A stretch of 54,002 nucleotides of DNA from the NCBI RefSeq assembly GCF_001422545.1, contig NZ_LMLE01000009.1:321655-375656 (forward strand), read 5' to 3'. Shown piece by piece: positions 26,724 to 35,539 of this stretch. Numbering within the stretch: position 1 is the stretch's first letter; each line of letters opens with the position of its first letter. The notes under the pieces are model-generated. The model saw nothing but the letters and a program-made list of their open reading frames with translations, made no database searches and was not told the DNA's origin. The stretch comes from Pedobacter sp. Leaf41. GTDB taxonomy: Bacteria > Bacteroidota > Bacteroidia > Sphingobacteriales > Sphingobacteriaceae. The translations under genes were made by a program, and so were the position numbers.

Positions 26724-27370
26724 AAATTAATTACTTTCACTTTCAGATTATCGATAGACCAGCTTTCATCACATTTTGGATCGGGCGCATTGGTTTGAGT
26801 GAGTTGATCCCGGCATTGCATCAACAAATTAGCTTGCTGATGTTCAATTACCTTCGTGATTTTATAAAGCGTGGTACCACCTATTTTGCCGGCCAGATTA
26901 CATACACCAGGTAGATTGACATTGCTCGCTCCGCTTTTAGGATTATGATAAGCATTGGGGTAATCACTCGGATAAGATTGAGGCGGACAGAAGCCGCTAT
27001 TGTCGCAATCTTCATTTGAAAATGTGGTATTGATATAAAGATTACCATCCACAATCATTTTCCAAATGTCGGGTCCATCAATACCTTTGCTGGTTTTATT
27101 GCCATCCCAGCTATCATGGATGTATAAATCGAAAGAGATTTCTACCAGTTTATGAGCGGGAAGGTCATTCAAAGTTAAATCGAAACCGGATGAATTATAA
27201 CGGCCTAAAACCGTTGATCCGTTGTACTTTTCGGCAAGGGCATTTGAGATCCCCTTTGTGCTCTGGCCTTCAAAATCGTTAAAATAAACCTCTTGTTCAT
27301 TTTTAACTTCTTTAGCACAGGAGGCTAAAAAAAAAACCATAACGGCCAGTAAAATCGTATTTTTCATCAT
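26720..27370 (-). CDS. Lipoprotein of unknown function, coupled to wzi
   Basis: The 216-aa protein has an SPII signal with lipobox LASC (Cys at about residue 18), so it should be a lipid-anchored envelope protein. The mature part reads like a jelly-roll or lectin-type beta sandwich (VYFNDFEG...STVLGRYNSSGFDLTLNDLP, HKLVEISFDLYIHDSWDG), with four or more cysteines in its second half that could form disulphides. The end WSIDNLKVKV is the usual last strand of such folds. I cannot name a family. The 4-bp overlap with wzi copy 2 suggests the two products work together at the outer membrane, perhaps in sugar binding. Confidence 0.72.
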   Translation of the reverse strand: MMKNTILLAVMVFFLASCAKEVKNEQEVYFNDFEGQSTKGISNALAEKYNGSTVLGRYNSSGFDLTLNDLPAHKLVEISFDLYIHDSWDGNKTSKGIDGPDIWKMIVDGNLYINTTFSNEDCDNSGFCPPQSYPSDYPNAYHNPKSGASNVNLPGVCNLAGKIGGTTLYKITKVIEHQQANLLMQCRDQLTQTNAPDPKCDESWSIDNLKVKVINL

Positions 27371-27381
27371 ATTATTCAGGT

Positions 27382-29316
27382 TTAAGGCAATTGATCCAAT
27401 TCTTCAAAAATTGAATTTTTACTCTTAAACTCCGGTACCAGTTTTTTCATATTGATCACCACCTGCCTGTCGTTATCCGATTTGGCTGAACTAATCAGCT
27501 CATAAATCTGGCGTTCCACCTCTTCGAAAACATATTCCCTTACCTTTCCAATCATAATCTGATCGTGATGCGTAGGCAAGGTATTCTCATTATCATTGAG
27601 TAATTCTTCGTAGAGTTTTTCTCCTGGCCTCAAACCCGAGTATTCGATCATCACGTCTACATTGGGCTCTAAACCTGCCAGGCGAATCATCTTTTTGGCC
27701 AGTTCCACAATCTTGACCGATTTACCCATATCGAAAACAAAAATTTCTCCACCTTTCCCCATGCAACCTGCTTCCAATACCAAACGGCAGGCTTCCGGAA
27801 TCGTCATAAAATACCGGGTAATCTCCGGATGGGTAACCGTTAAAGGACCTCCTTTTTCGATCTGCTGTCTAAATCTTGGGATTACAGAACCATTTGAACC
27901 CAATACATTTCCGAAACGGGTGGTGATAAATTTGGTTATGGGTTTTACATTTAGCCCGTTTATATACTGTAAACCATTACTAAAGATGAAACCATCTGTG
28001 CTTAAGGAATTATTTAACGACTGCACATAAATTTCGGCAATGCGTTTAGATGCGCCCATAATATTGGTGGGGTTAACCGCCTTATCCGTAGAAATCATCA
28101 CAAATTTCTGCACCCCGTATTTCACTGATTTATCGGCAATGGTTTTGGTACCCAACACATTGGCCTTAATGGCTTCTGCCGGATTGTCTTCCATTAAAGG
28201 CACATGTTTATAGGCGGCAGCGTGATAAACATAATGCGGTTTGTAAGTTTCAAATAACTTATCCATACGTTGCTCATCGCGAACATCCCCTACAAAAGCA
28301 TGAAAGTTTTTGCTGCTATTGGTTTCTTCTAATTCTAAATAAAGCTCATGCAAAGCCGTCTCGGATTGATCGCAAAGAATAATCAAGCCCACATCAAATT
28401 TAGAAAGCTGGCGTACAATCTCGCTCCCAATGGAACCTGCAGCGCCAGTGATTAAAATACGTTTATTATTGAGCATCTGACCGATGCCTTCAATATCAAT
28501 CTTAATGGATTTCCGGTTTAATAAATCTTCAATATTCAGCTTTTGGATCTGTGCAGGTTTCAGCTGACCATTCATCCACACATCCAATGGAGGAATATTG
28601 AGCACCTTAATATCGTTCTCCAGGCAAATGTCTACAATCGCGTCCTTTTTTTCGATCGGAATGGTATAAGAAGCAAAGATGATTTCATCCAGTTCATGTT
28701 TATCCACCAGTTGTGGCAATGTTGCGGCATCTAAAATCTTTACCCCATCAATAGTCTTGCCCACCTTGCGTACATCATCATCCACAAAAGCTACTATCGT
28801 TTTATTAACACTCCCATCATGATCAAAAGTCCGTTTCGTGGCTAAACCGGCTTCGCCTGCTCCATATATAATTACTTTCTTTTTATCCAGACTTAAATTT
28901 TTGATGTAAAGAAAAAAGTATTTGATCAATACCCGATAGGTCATCAGCAACAAAAAGCTGGTTAAGCCATTGGTAATTAGAATCGTTGTGGAGATGAGCG
29001 GATAATTAAAAAATGTAATCCCGATCAGGTTCATCACAAAGAAAGTACCGTTGGCAATCACCACAGAAATGAGAATCCGAAAGGAATCCTGCGCACTGGT
29101 ATACCTGATGATGCCGGTAAAAGTTTTAATATGAAAGAAAACAGCCACAGTAATCATTCCCATTACAAGAAGATTCCTGGCCAGTTCCGGAATTTCAACA
29201 GCAGTAAGGTCTAAATTATGTTTCAAGGTATAGGCAAATACCAAGGAACAAGAGGTGATGATCAGATCCAGTACGAAAATGACCCATCGTGGGACGATAT
29301 TAAATTGAGTAAACAA
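27382..29316 (-). CDS. Membrane-bound nucleotide-sugar 4,6-dehydratase (CapD/PglF/FlaA1 type)
   Basis: The 644-aa protein has four N-terminal membrane helices (about 10-110), a Rossmann-like CoA-binding domain (VIIYGAGEAGLATKRT), and a C-terminal extended SDR domain with RILITGAAGSIGSEIV for NAD(P) binding and STDKAVNPTNIMGASKR, the family's catalytic stretch. Relatives turn UDP-GlcNAc into UDP-4-keto-6-deoxy sugars, the first step toward bacillosamine-, QuiNAc- or FucNAc-type residues. No ATG is found at the expected start: TTG at 29316 (reading LFTQFNIVPRW) fits the family N-terminus best, so the exact start is uncertain. An acyltransferase and a WecA-like gene lie directly upstream. Confidence 0.92.
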   Translation of the reverse strand: MFTQFNIVPRWVIFVLDLIITSCSLVFAYTLKHNLDLTAVEIPELARNLLVMGMITVAVFFHIKTFTGIIRYTSAQDSFRILISVVIANGTFFVMNLIGITFFNYPLISTTILITNGLTSFLLLMTYRVLIKYFFLYIKNLSLDKKKVIIYGAGEAGLATKRTFDHDGSVNKTIVAFVDDDVRKVGKTIDGVKILDAATLPQLVDKHELDEIIFASYTIPIEKKDAIVDICLENDIKVLNIPPLDVWMNGQLKPAQIQKLNIEDLLNRKSIKIDIEGIGQMLNNKRILITGAAGSIGSEIVRQLSKFDVGLIILCDQSETALHELYLELEETNSSKNFHAFVGDVRDEQRMDKLFETYKPHYVYHAAAYKHVPLMEDNPAEAIKANVLGTKTIADKSVKYGVQKFVMISTDKAVNPTNIMGASKRIAEIYVQSLNNSLSTDGFIFSNGLQYINGLNVKPITKFITTRFGNVLGSNGSVIPRFRQQIEKGGPLTVTHPEITRYFMTIPEACRLVLEAGCMGKGGEIFVFDMGKSVKIVELAKKMIRLAGLEPNVDVMIEYSGLRPGEKLYEELLNDNENTLPTHHDQIMIGKVREYVFEEVERQIYELISSAKSDNDRQVVINMKKLVPEFKSKNSIFEELDQLP

Positions 29317-29361
29317 AATACAATAGGATAAATTTTAGTAAAGATAGAGATTTTAAATCAG

Positions 29362-29901
29362 CTAGAATAAATCCGGCTCCATAATGTCGAAAACGGAGGC
29401 TATAGTGGCCAAACGAGGAATGGACGTACAAGCTTCAACCGTTACCCCTGCACCAATCTTTGCTGCTCCACCGATATAACTGTTTGGGTAGATGCTGCAA
29501 AAATCACCAATAATGCCATCATGATCTATCGTTACATTGGCATTGATGACCACATGTTTTCCAATTATAGCACCAGATTGTATTACCGCACCCGCCAAAA
29601 TCACCGTTCCTTCTCCAACCAAAACATCATCGGAAACCGTCGCATCAGGATGAATCAATACACCAAATTCGTGTACGATATATTGTGAAATCGCTTTTCT
29701 AATCTTATTATTCCCGATCCCAATAATCATTTTGGCTTCTGGGGCATGGTTTTCATGATAAGCTGTTACTGGCCTTCCAGCCAGTTGTTTTAAATCCTGG
29801 TTATCATCAAAAAAATTAGCTACCTGGTCTTGATTTAATTTAATTGTGTCTGCAATCACCCTCGCATGACCGCCTCCACCATAAATTACCCATTTATTCA
29901 T
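29362..29901 (-). CDS. NeuD/PglD-like sugar O/N-acyltransferase
   Basis: The 179-aa protein starts with a small Rossmann-like nucleotide-sugar binding part (WVIYGGGGHARVIADTI). A left-handed beta-helix of hexapeptide repeats follows (VSDDVLVGEGTVILAGAVI, IGKHVVINANVTIDHDG), with His in TIDHDG the likely catalytic base. PglD-type members acetylate a UDP-4-amino sugar using acetyl-CoA. Being next to a PglF-like dehydratase, this enzyme may finish a 2,4-diamino or 4-amino sugar, but the aminotransferase step is missing here and may be supplied by the gene at 42340-43491. It is 1 bp from the WecA-like gene, so cotranslated. Confidence 0.88.
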   Translation of the reverse strand: MNKWVIYGGGGHARVIADTIKLNQDQVANFFDDNQDLKQLAGRPVTAYHENHAPEAKMIIGIGNNKIRKAISQYIVHEFGVLIHPDATVSDDVLVGEGTVILAGAVIQSGAIIGKHVVINANVTIDHDGIIGDFCSIYPNSYIGGAAKIGAGVTVEACTSIPRLATIASVFDIMEPDLF

Positions 29902-29902
29902 A

Positions 29903-30877
29903 TTACGACTTCAAATGAAACAATCTTTCTTTTCCCTCTGTTGCAAATCGAACAGTGAGAAATAGAAACCCGGAAGCACCAAGCAATAACAGTGCCGACC
30001 ATAGGTGGTTACCGACCAAAAAGATAAGAAGTAGATTGATAAGTAGTTGAATCAACATATATAGGCCAGAAACGATTAAGTGATTCCATTTGAGTTGATT
30101 GGCTAAATATTGATAAAAGTGACTGCGATGGGCCTCAAATATGTTTTCTTTTCTAATCAGCCTGAAGGCGATGGTGCTCACCGCATCTAAGCCATAAAAT
30201 AACAGCAATAAAATGTAGTTGAAGTTTTCCGTTTGAATAATTAATTGGCCAATCAGGAAGACAATAATAAAAGCAATGCTCACACTGCCCACATCTCCGG
30301 CAAAACATTTGGCTTTCTTCCTGAAATTAAAAAAATTGAACACCAATAAGGATAGCGCAATGGTGATTAACAGATTCGAAGAAGTAAAACTGATGACTTT
30401 TTCATTGATGTAATATAGGGTAGCAACAGCCATTAAACTATAACCACCGGTAATGCCATTGATGCCATCCATAAAATTATAGGCATTAATCGTCCCAATC
30501 ACAAAGATCAGGGCAAATGGAATCCAATACCAGGCCAGCCCGAAAAGACCCCACTGATAAAACATGAGCAATACCGCAATTAAATGAATGCTGAGCCTCA
30601 CTTTGTTGTTTAGCGTAAAGATATCATCGAGGAAACTGATTAAACTAATCAGCACCAGTCCAAGCATGAAATAAGGAAACGCAAAACCGAAGCAGAAAAA
30701 AGAAATCATCGCTGCCAGACTAAAAATAATCCCACCTCCACGAATGGTGACCGAAGTATGTGAACTGCGGTGATTGGGTTTATCGATGATGTTGAATCGA
30801 TCGGCGATTTGGAAATAGCCAAGCTCCAGTGCTAATAAGGCAACCAATATAATTAAAGCAGGTAGATATGTAGTCAT
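29903..30877 (-). CDS. WecA/MraY-type undecaprenyl-phosphate sugar-1-phosphate transferase
   Basis: This 324-aa polytopic enzyme (about ten helices) carries the family motifs. An early IIDKPNHRSSHT...RGGGI is followed by FLDDIFTLNNKVRL with the aspartates that bind magnesium, then YNFMDGINGITG, the central N-x-x-N/D segment, and FAGDVGSVSIAF. It should link an N-acetylhexosamine-1-phosphate to undecaprenyl phosphate. The C-terminal loop EAHRSHFYQYL resembles the WecA/WbpL sugar-selecting H-x-x-H loop. The window thus has two different initiating enzymes. It heads a six-gene minus-strand group and may start the other polymer. Confidence 0.92.
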   Translation of the reverse strand: MTTYLPALIILVALLALELGYFQIADRFNIIDKPNHRSSHTSVTIRGGGIIFSLAAMISFFCFGFAFPYFMLGLVLISLISFLDDIFTLNNKVRLSIHLIAVLLMFYQWGLFGLAWYWIPFALIFVIGTINAYNFMDGINGITGGYSLMAVATLYYINEKVISFTSSNLLITIALSLLVFNFFNFRKKAKCFAGDVGSVSIAFIIVFLIGQLIIQTENFNYILLLLFYGLDAVSTIAFRLIRKENIFEAHRSHFYQYLANQLKWNHLIVSGLYMLIQLLINLLLIFLVGNHLWSALLLLGASGFLFLTVRFATEGKERLFHLKS

Positions 30878-31258
30878 AATTTATAATGGCGAAGATAATA
30901 ATTATTACACATAAGCCTACTTCATAATGTGTTTTCGAACTCACCTTCACCGATTTCAGATCTGTCGTATAGCGAGGAGATTTATGCAAATTAGGGATAA
31001 CCTTAACCCTATCAAAGTGAGTGCTTGTACTAAACTAGCAACAATCGCCCTCCTTGAAGAGAGGGAAAGAAAGGATACTGGCTACCCTACTAGTTAAACC
31101 CATCATTACCGTCTTTTCGAACGAGCATTGCGAGAGAAATCTCATCATGTTGTACAAAACTTGCCTTAGTATACTGTAATTTGTTTTTATTAAATCACAA
31201 TCACTCTATATTAAATAGAATTGCATGATCACCTCTCAAAAAAAATAAAACAGCACAT
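30878..31258. other. Intergenic gap between manC and the WecA-like gene
   Basis: This 381-bp gap between two minus-strand genes holds no gene; a short minus-strand frame at 30780-30989 only extends over the start of the WecA-like gene. It must contain the promoter of that six-gene group, but I find no exact TAnnTTTG. A partial stem (CCCTC...GAGGG near 31048-31066) and a GAGCATTGCGAGAG motif near 31122 look like decayed dispersed repeats. Confidence 0.4.
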
Positions 31259-32386
31259 TTACCTAAAATCATTTCCAAAATCAGCCACCATTTGTCCAGC
31301 TACTTGTTTAATTTCTTGTTCATCAGATTTTGGATAGATCAACAAAACCTTACCGTCATCAACTACAATAAAATTCGTTAATCCCTTAATTACTGCAGCT
31401 TTGCCAGTAGGTAACTGAATTAAACAATCTTCCGTGGCGGTAAGATTTATTTGGGCACAACTAATGGCATTGTTATTTTGATCTTTTTCGGCCACGCCAT
31501 GTAAAGATGCCCATGTACCTAAATCCGACCAGCCAATATCGGCCGGGATCGTGTAAACATTGTCTGCCTTTTCCATAATGGCATAGTCAATGGAGATATT
31601 GGGAGCTGAAGGATAATGCTCCAGGATAAAATGGCGTTCTTCCGCTGTATTATAATAGTCATCACCTGCTTCAAATAAAGTTGCTATTTCTGGAGCATAA
31701 TTGGCAAACGCATTTTTAATGGCTTTCGCTGACCAGATAAAAATCCCTGCATTCCAAACGTAATCGCCACTTTCAATATAGTTTATTGCTTTATCTAAAG
31801 AAGGCTTCTCCATAAATGCAGTTACCTTTTTCACCTCTTCTCCTTGCTCATTGCTCTTTATTCCTTGCTCCTTGCTCCTTGCTCCTTGCTCCTTCTCGTA
31901 CTTAATATACCCATAACCCGTATCCGGCCGTGTAGGGCTAATCCCCAAAGTAATCAATGCTTCATTACTGGCCGCATAATCTAAGCCTTGCGCTACCTTC
32001 TGCAAAAACACATCTTCTTTCAAAATCAAATGATCCGAAGGTGCCACCAATATATTGGCCTGAGGATTGCTTTTTGAGATTTTGTAACTGGCGTAGGCAA
32101 TGCAGGGCGCTGTATTGTTACGACTTGGTTCTAATAAAATGTTTTGCTCTAAAATAGTTGGCAATTGTTCCTTTACTAATCCCGCATAATCTGCATTGGT
32201 TAAAATATAAATCTGCTCATTCGGGCAAATATTTAAAAACCTTTCGTAGGTTAACTGCAACAAGGATTTGCCTAATCCTAAAATATCGATGAATTGTTTG
32301 GGAAAATGATTTCGGCTTTTGGGCCAAAAGCGTGAACCGACACCGCCGGCCATAATCAGAATATGGGTATTATTATTGCCAGTCAT
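31259..32386 (-). CDS. manC: Mannose-1-phosphate guanylyltransferase
   Basis: The 375-aa cytoplasmic enzyme makes GDP-mannose from GTP and mannose-1-phosphate. The N-terminus holds the pyrophosphorylase motif [20 protein letters not shown], then APSDHLI, the FMEKPSL sugar-phosphate motif and VWNAGIFIW. It is the GMP-only form without a fused PMI cupin domain. A low-complexity insert ([18 protein letters not shown], about 163-181) sits between GYGYIKY and VKKVTAF where relatives have a short linker; it is encoded by 7-bp DNA repeats described separately. The start overlaps the fcl stop by 14 bp. With gmd and fcl it forms a GDP-mannose to GDP-fucose supply operon. Confidence 0.95.
   Translation of the reverse strand: MTGNNNTHILIMAGGVGSRFWPKSRNHFPKQFIDILGLGKSLLQLTYERFLNICPNEQIYILTNADYAGLVKEQLPTILEQNILLEPSRNNTAPCIAYASYKISKSNPQANILVAPSDHLILKEDVFLQKVAQGLDYAASNEALITLGISPTRPDTGYGYIKYEKEQGARSKEQGIKSNEQGEEVKKVTAFMEKPSLDKAINYIESGDYVWNAGIFIWSAKAIKNAFANYAPEIATLFEAGDDYYNTAEERHFILEHYPSAPNISIDYAIMEKADNVYTIPADIGWSDLGTWASLHGVAEKDQNNNAISCAQINLTATEDCLIQLPTGKAAVIKGLTNFIVVDDGKVLLIYPKSDEQEIKQVAGQMVADFGNDFR
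31836..31891 (-). repeat. Eight-unit 7-bp tandem repeat inside manC
   Basis: On the minus strand GAGCAAG is repeated four times perfectly (31891 down to 31864). Four more 7-bp units follow: GAATAAA, GAGCAAT, GAGCAAG and GAGAAGA. Seven is not a multiple of three, so gain or loss of one unit would shift the manC frame. In the present state the frame is open. Confidence 0.9.
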
Positions 32387-33305
32387 TATTTTTTACTTCG
32401 TTATATACTTTTTGTATGCCTTCCTTTAATGAGGTACTGGCTTTCCAGCCCATTGCATTAAGCTTAGTTACGTCCATCAATTTCCTTGGCGTACCATCTG
32501 GTTTGGTTGTGTCGGTTAGAATCTCCCCCTCAAATCCCACTATCTCCTTTACCAACCTAGCTAAATCCAGGATTGATACGTCTTCACCCACACCAATATT
32601 CACCAAGCCAGGCTCATTATAGTTATTCATTAAATAAACACAGGCTTCGGCTAAATCGTCGGCGTGTAAAAACTCCCGTTTCGGTGTTCCTGTACCCCAG
32701 ATGGTTACACTTTGATCTTTGTTTTGCTTAGCCACAATAAACTTACGTAACATTGCAGGCAATACATGTGAATTGTTTAAATCATAATTGTCATTTGGGC
32801 CGTAAAGATTGGTCGGCATTACAGAAACAAAATTACAACCATATTGGTCACGATAGGCATCGCACATTTTGATGCCCGCGATCTTCGCAATGGCATAAGG
32901 CTCATTGGTAGGTTCAAGCTCGCCAGTTAACAAGTATTCTTCTTTCAATGGCTGGGGTGCCATCTTCGGATAAATACAGGATGAACCTAAAAACATCAAT
33001 TTAGAGACATTGTTAAGGTAGGCCTGATGAATCACATTATTTTGGATCATCAGGTTTTCATATAAAAAATCTGCCCGGTAGGTATTATTGGCCACAATAC
33101 CACCCACCTTTGCGGCCGCCAAAAACACATAATCTGGTTTTTCAGCTTTGAAGAAATCTGCTACTGCAGCCGCATCCCTTAAATCCAATTCTTTAGAAGT
33201 TCGAGTGATAATATTATTGAAACCTGCTGCTTCCAAATTCCTTTCAATAGCAGAACCCACCATCCCGCGGTGGCCGGCAATATAAATTTTATCTGTTTTA
33301 TTCAT
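32373..33305 (-). CDS. fcl: GDP-L-fucose synthase
   Basis: With the ATG at 33305 ([14 protein letters not shown]) the protein has 310 aa, the normal length; longer in-frame starts run into a repeat and look wrong. It is an extended SDR epimerase-reductase that turns GDP-4-keto-6-deoxymannose into GDP-L-fucose with NADPH. Motifs seen are [10 protein letters not shown] (cofactor), LGSSCIYPK with the catalytic Ser, and YAIAKIAG with the catalytic Tyr and Lys. It receives the product of gmd directly upstream. The stop overlaps the manC start by 14 bp. Confidence 0.96.
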   Translation of the reverse strand: MNKTDKIYIAGHRGMVGSAIERNLEAAGFNNIITRTSKELDLRDAAAVADFFKAEKPDYVFLAAAKVGGIVANNTYRADFLYENLMIQNNVIHQAYLNNVSKLMFLGSSCIYPKMAPQPLKEEYLLTGELEPTNEPYAIAKIAGIKMCDAYRDQYGCNFVSVMPTNLYGPNDNYDLNNSHVLPAMLRKFIVAKQNKDQSVTIWGTGTPKREFLHADDLAEACVYLMNNYNEPGLVNIGVGEDVSILDLARLVKEIVGFEGEILTDTTKPDGTPRKLMDVTKLNAMGWKASTSLKEGIQKVYNEVKNNDWQ

Positions 33306-33319
33306 TCTTTTATTCTTCA

Positions 33320-33400
33320 TTGCCAGAGCGTGCTCCGATTCATCGGAGAAGAATGACAGCACGTCCCGATTTCTTGGAAAAGCAATCTCCCTTTGTAGAA
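33320..33400. repeat. REP-like palindromic element between gmd and fcl
   Basis: CTCCGAT TC ATCGGAG forms a perfect 7-bp hairpin near 33331-33346, followed by AGAATGACAGCACGTC, which resembles the dispersed motif at 23261 and 52782. It sits in the only gap of the gmd-fcl-manC operon and could modulate mRNA decay or partial termination. Confidence 0.5.
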
Positions 33401-33403
33401 TTC

Positions 33404-34531
33404 TTACTCAAATTGGTTTTTAACACTATAGCCTGCTGCCTTCAGCATCAGTTCTTTTTTGAAATGAGTGACATCAGCAGCCATCATGTCTTCCACCAGC
33501 CCTGCTAAATCATATTGTGGCTTCCAACCCAGCTTGGTTTTTGATTTCGTTGGATCACCGATCAATAAATCAACTTCCGTTGGTCTAAAATACGAAGGAT
33601 CGACAGCCACAACCTCTTTACCTATTTCAAGTTGATAATCTTCAATAGCGCAAGAAACCACATAAGCTCTTTCTTCCACACCCGTCCCTTTAAATTCCAG
33701 CTCTATCCCAACCTGCTGGAAAGACATTTTCACGAAATCCCTTACTGAGGTGGTCACACCTGTAGCAATCACATAATCTTCAGGAACATCCTGTTGTAAA
33801 ATCAACCACATCGCCTCTACATAATCTTTCGCATGTCCCCAATCGCGGAGCGCATCTAGATTCCCTAAGAATAATTTATCCTGCAAACCTAAGGCAATTT
33901 TAGCAGTAGCTCTGGTAATTTTACGCGTAACAAAGGTTTCACCTCTTAACGGACTTTCATGGTTAAATAAAATACCATTACAGGCAAACATATTGTAAGC
34001 CTCACGATAGTTTTTAGTAATCCAGAAGCCATAGATCTTAGCTACTCCGTATGGAGAACGTGGATAAAATGGTGAATTTTCATCATAGAAACCTTGAGCA
34101 TTTTTATTTTCAGGCATTCCGCCATACAGTTCAGAAGTAGAGGCCTGATAAATTCTCGTCTTCTTTTCTAAACCTAAAATTCTAACGGCTTCCAGTATTC
34201 TTAATGTTCCAATACCATCCACATTGGCCACATATTCCGGAGAATCGAAGGAAACCTTTACATGACTCATGGCGCCTAAGTTGTAGATTTCATCTGGCTG
34301 TACTTCTTGCACGATTCGAATCAGATTAGTAGAATCAGTTAAATCGCCATAATGTAATTTAAACTTCACATTACTTTCATGTGGATCCTGGTATAAGTGA
34401 TCGATCCGGTCTGTATTGAATAATGAACTCCGACGTTTAACCCCGTGAACCTCATATCCTTTTTTTAATAATAAATCTGCAAGGTAGGCACCATCCTGCC
34501 CCGTTATTCCTGTTATTAATGCTATTTTCAT
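33404..34531 (-). CDS. gmd: GDP-mannose 4,6-dehydratase, copy 1
   Basis: I choose the ATG at 34531 ([19 protein letters not shown]), giving 375 aa; upstream in-frame codons are AT-rich and unlike the family. The enzyme makes GDP-4-keto-6-deoxy-D-mannose. The NADP-binding G-x-x-G-x-x-G (TGITGQDG) and the catalytic STSELYG...[10 protein letters not shown] (Tyr-x3-Lys) are present, and [19 protein letters not shown] is the family signature. After STSELYG this copy has [17 protein letters not shown], whereas copy 2 (49149-50285) has [12 protein letters not shown], so they represent two lineages and not a recent duplication. It starts the gmd-fcl-manC operon. Confidence 0.97.
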   Translation of the reverse strand: MKIALITGITGQDGAYLADLLLKKGYEVHGVKRRSSLFNTDRIDHLYQDPHESNVKFKLHYGDLTDSTNLIRIVQEVQPDEIYNLGAMSHVKVSFDSPEYVANVDGIGTLRILEAVRILGLEKKTRIYQASTSELYGGMPENKNAQGFYDENSPFYPRSPYGVAKIYGFWITKNYREAYNMFACNGILFNHESPLRGETFVTRKITRATAKIALGLQDKLFLGNLDALRDWGHAKDYVEAMWLILQQDVPEDYVIATGVTTSVRDFVKMSFQQVGIELEFKGTGVEERAYVVSCAIEDYQLEIGKEVVAVDPSYFRPTEVDLLIGDPTKSKTKLGWKPQYDLAGLVEDMMAADVTHFKKELMLKAAGYSVKNQFE

Positions 34532-34675
34532 GTTTATGTTATAATTATAGTAGCTCAATAAAATTTTATCATTACCGAAATTTATTAAGCTTATTCGATA
34601 CAAATATTTAGTATTCTGTATAAATGCCAGCATGCATTTTGGCATATAATTAGGTTATAAGACTAACTATAGCCA

Positions 34676-34683
34676 CAAATATA
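34676..34683 (-). promoter_or_regulatory. Predicted -7 promoter box upstream of gmd copy 1
   Basis: The minus strand reads TATATTTG, an exact TAnnTTTG match, inside the 258-bp gap between the last cluster B gene and gmd. It would give a leader of about 140 nt. The -33 region is not convincing. Confidence 0.4.
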
Positions 34684-34705
34684 AAAGTTAATTTAACACT
34701 TATTC

Positions 34706-34735
34706 TTGGGCTAATAAGTTACCCTCATTAGCCAA
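34706..34735. terminator. Hairpin after the last cluster B glycosyltransferase gene
   Basis: GGCTAAT (34709-34715) pairs with ATTAGCC (34727-34733), extended by TTG/CAA with one bulged base. It lies 55 bp past the GT2 stop. There is no strong T-run on the minus strand after it, so it could be a weak terminator or part of the gmd regulatory region. Confidence 0.4.
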
Positions 34736-34789
34736 CAAAAAAAATTAAAATAAATATATTTTTTACTGAAATATGGAAATTTCAACTAA

Positions 34790-35539
34790 TTACTTTATAA
34801 ATTGTATCATGCGTTTAATTATTTTCAATGGAAAAAAATAGATCGGCATTTTAAAATTGTTATCTGTCCATGCATTCGCGACTTCTTTATTAGCTAAGTA
34901 AACATTCTTTAAACTTTTATTGCTTTCGCCTCCTAATCTCATATGCACAATTAGTCTGTCGTAATATTTAAAATTGAATTTGTTCATTTTCATGAAACGA
35001 ATCATGAGCTCATAATCAGCAGCAATTTTGTATTTCAAATTAAATAAACCAACTTCATCATATATTGATTTTCGTACAAATAATGAGGGATGGGGTGGCA
35101 CATTTGCATGCTCAAAAAAATTATCATAATAATTTTTTGATTTCCAATTCCTAACTATTCGATTAGTATCATCCTGTTTAACATAAACTAGATTGCCATA
35201 TAAAAAATCTAATTTCTTGTCACTGTTGAAATTCTCCATAACATCACTCAAAACTTTATGGTCACTGTAAAAGTCGTCTGAATTAAGTATACCAATAACA
35301 TCTCCTGAGGCCAAGTTTATTCCTTTATTCATTGCATGATAAAGCCCATTATCCTTTTCGCTTATAAATACATTAATTTTATCTTTATATGATTTAACAA
35401 TTTCAATTGTATTATCAGTGGACCCGCCATCAATAACGATGTATTCTATATCATTATAAGTCTGAGATAATACCGAGTTAATTGCATCTCTAATAGTTTG
35501 TTGGTTGTTATATACAACTGTTATTACTGATATTTTCAT
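34790..35539 (-). CDS. Family 2 glycosyltransferase (WcaE-like)
   Basis: The 249-aa GT-A enzyme has ISVITVVYNNQQTIRDAI at the N-terminus, then IEYIVIDGGSTDNTIEI, EKDNGLYHAMNKGI and ILNSDDFYSD (metal-binding acidic motif). The DGGSTDGT and DNGLYDAMNKG pattern is typical of the WcaE/colanic-acid-like group. It should add one sugar to the cluster B repeat unit in the cytoplasm. It is the last gene of the cluster and overlaps the previous stop by 4 bp (ATGA). DNA here is noticeably more AT-rich than in the flanks. Confidence 0.92.
   Translation of the reverse strand: MKISVITVVYNNQQTIRDAINSVLSQTYNDIEYIVIDGGSTDNTIEIVKSYKDKINVFISEKDNGLYHAMNKGINLASGDVIGILNSDDFYSDHKVLSDVMENFNSDKKLDFLYGNLVYVKQDDTNRIVRNWKSKNYYDNFFEHANVPPHPSLFVRKSIYDEVGLFNLKYKIAADYELMIRFMKMNKFNFKYYDRLIVHMRLGGESNKSLKNVYLANKEVANAWTDNNFKMPIYFFPLKIIKRMIQFIK

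Noticed and set aside
30780..30989. 69-aa minus-strand frame upstream of the WecA-like gene
   Set aside because: It overlaps the start of a well-supported gene in another frame and has no recognisable features.
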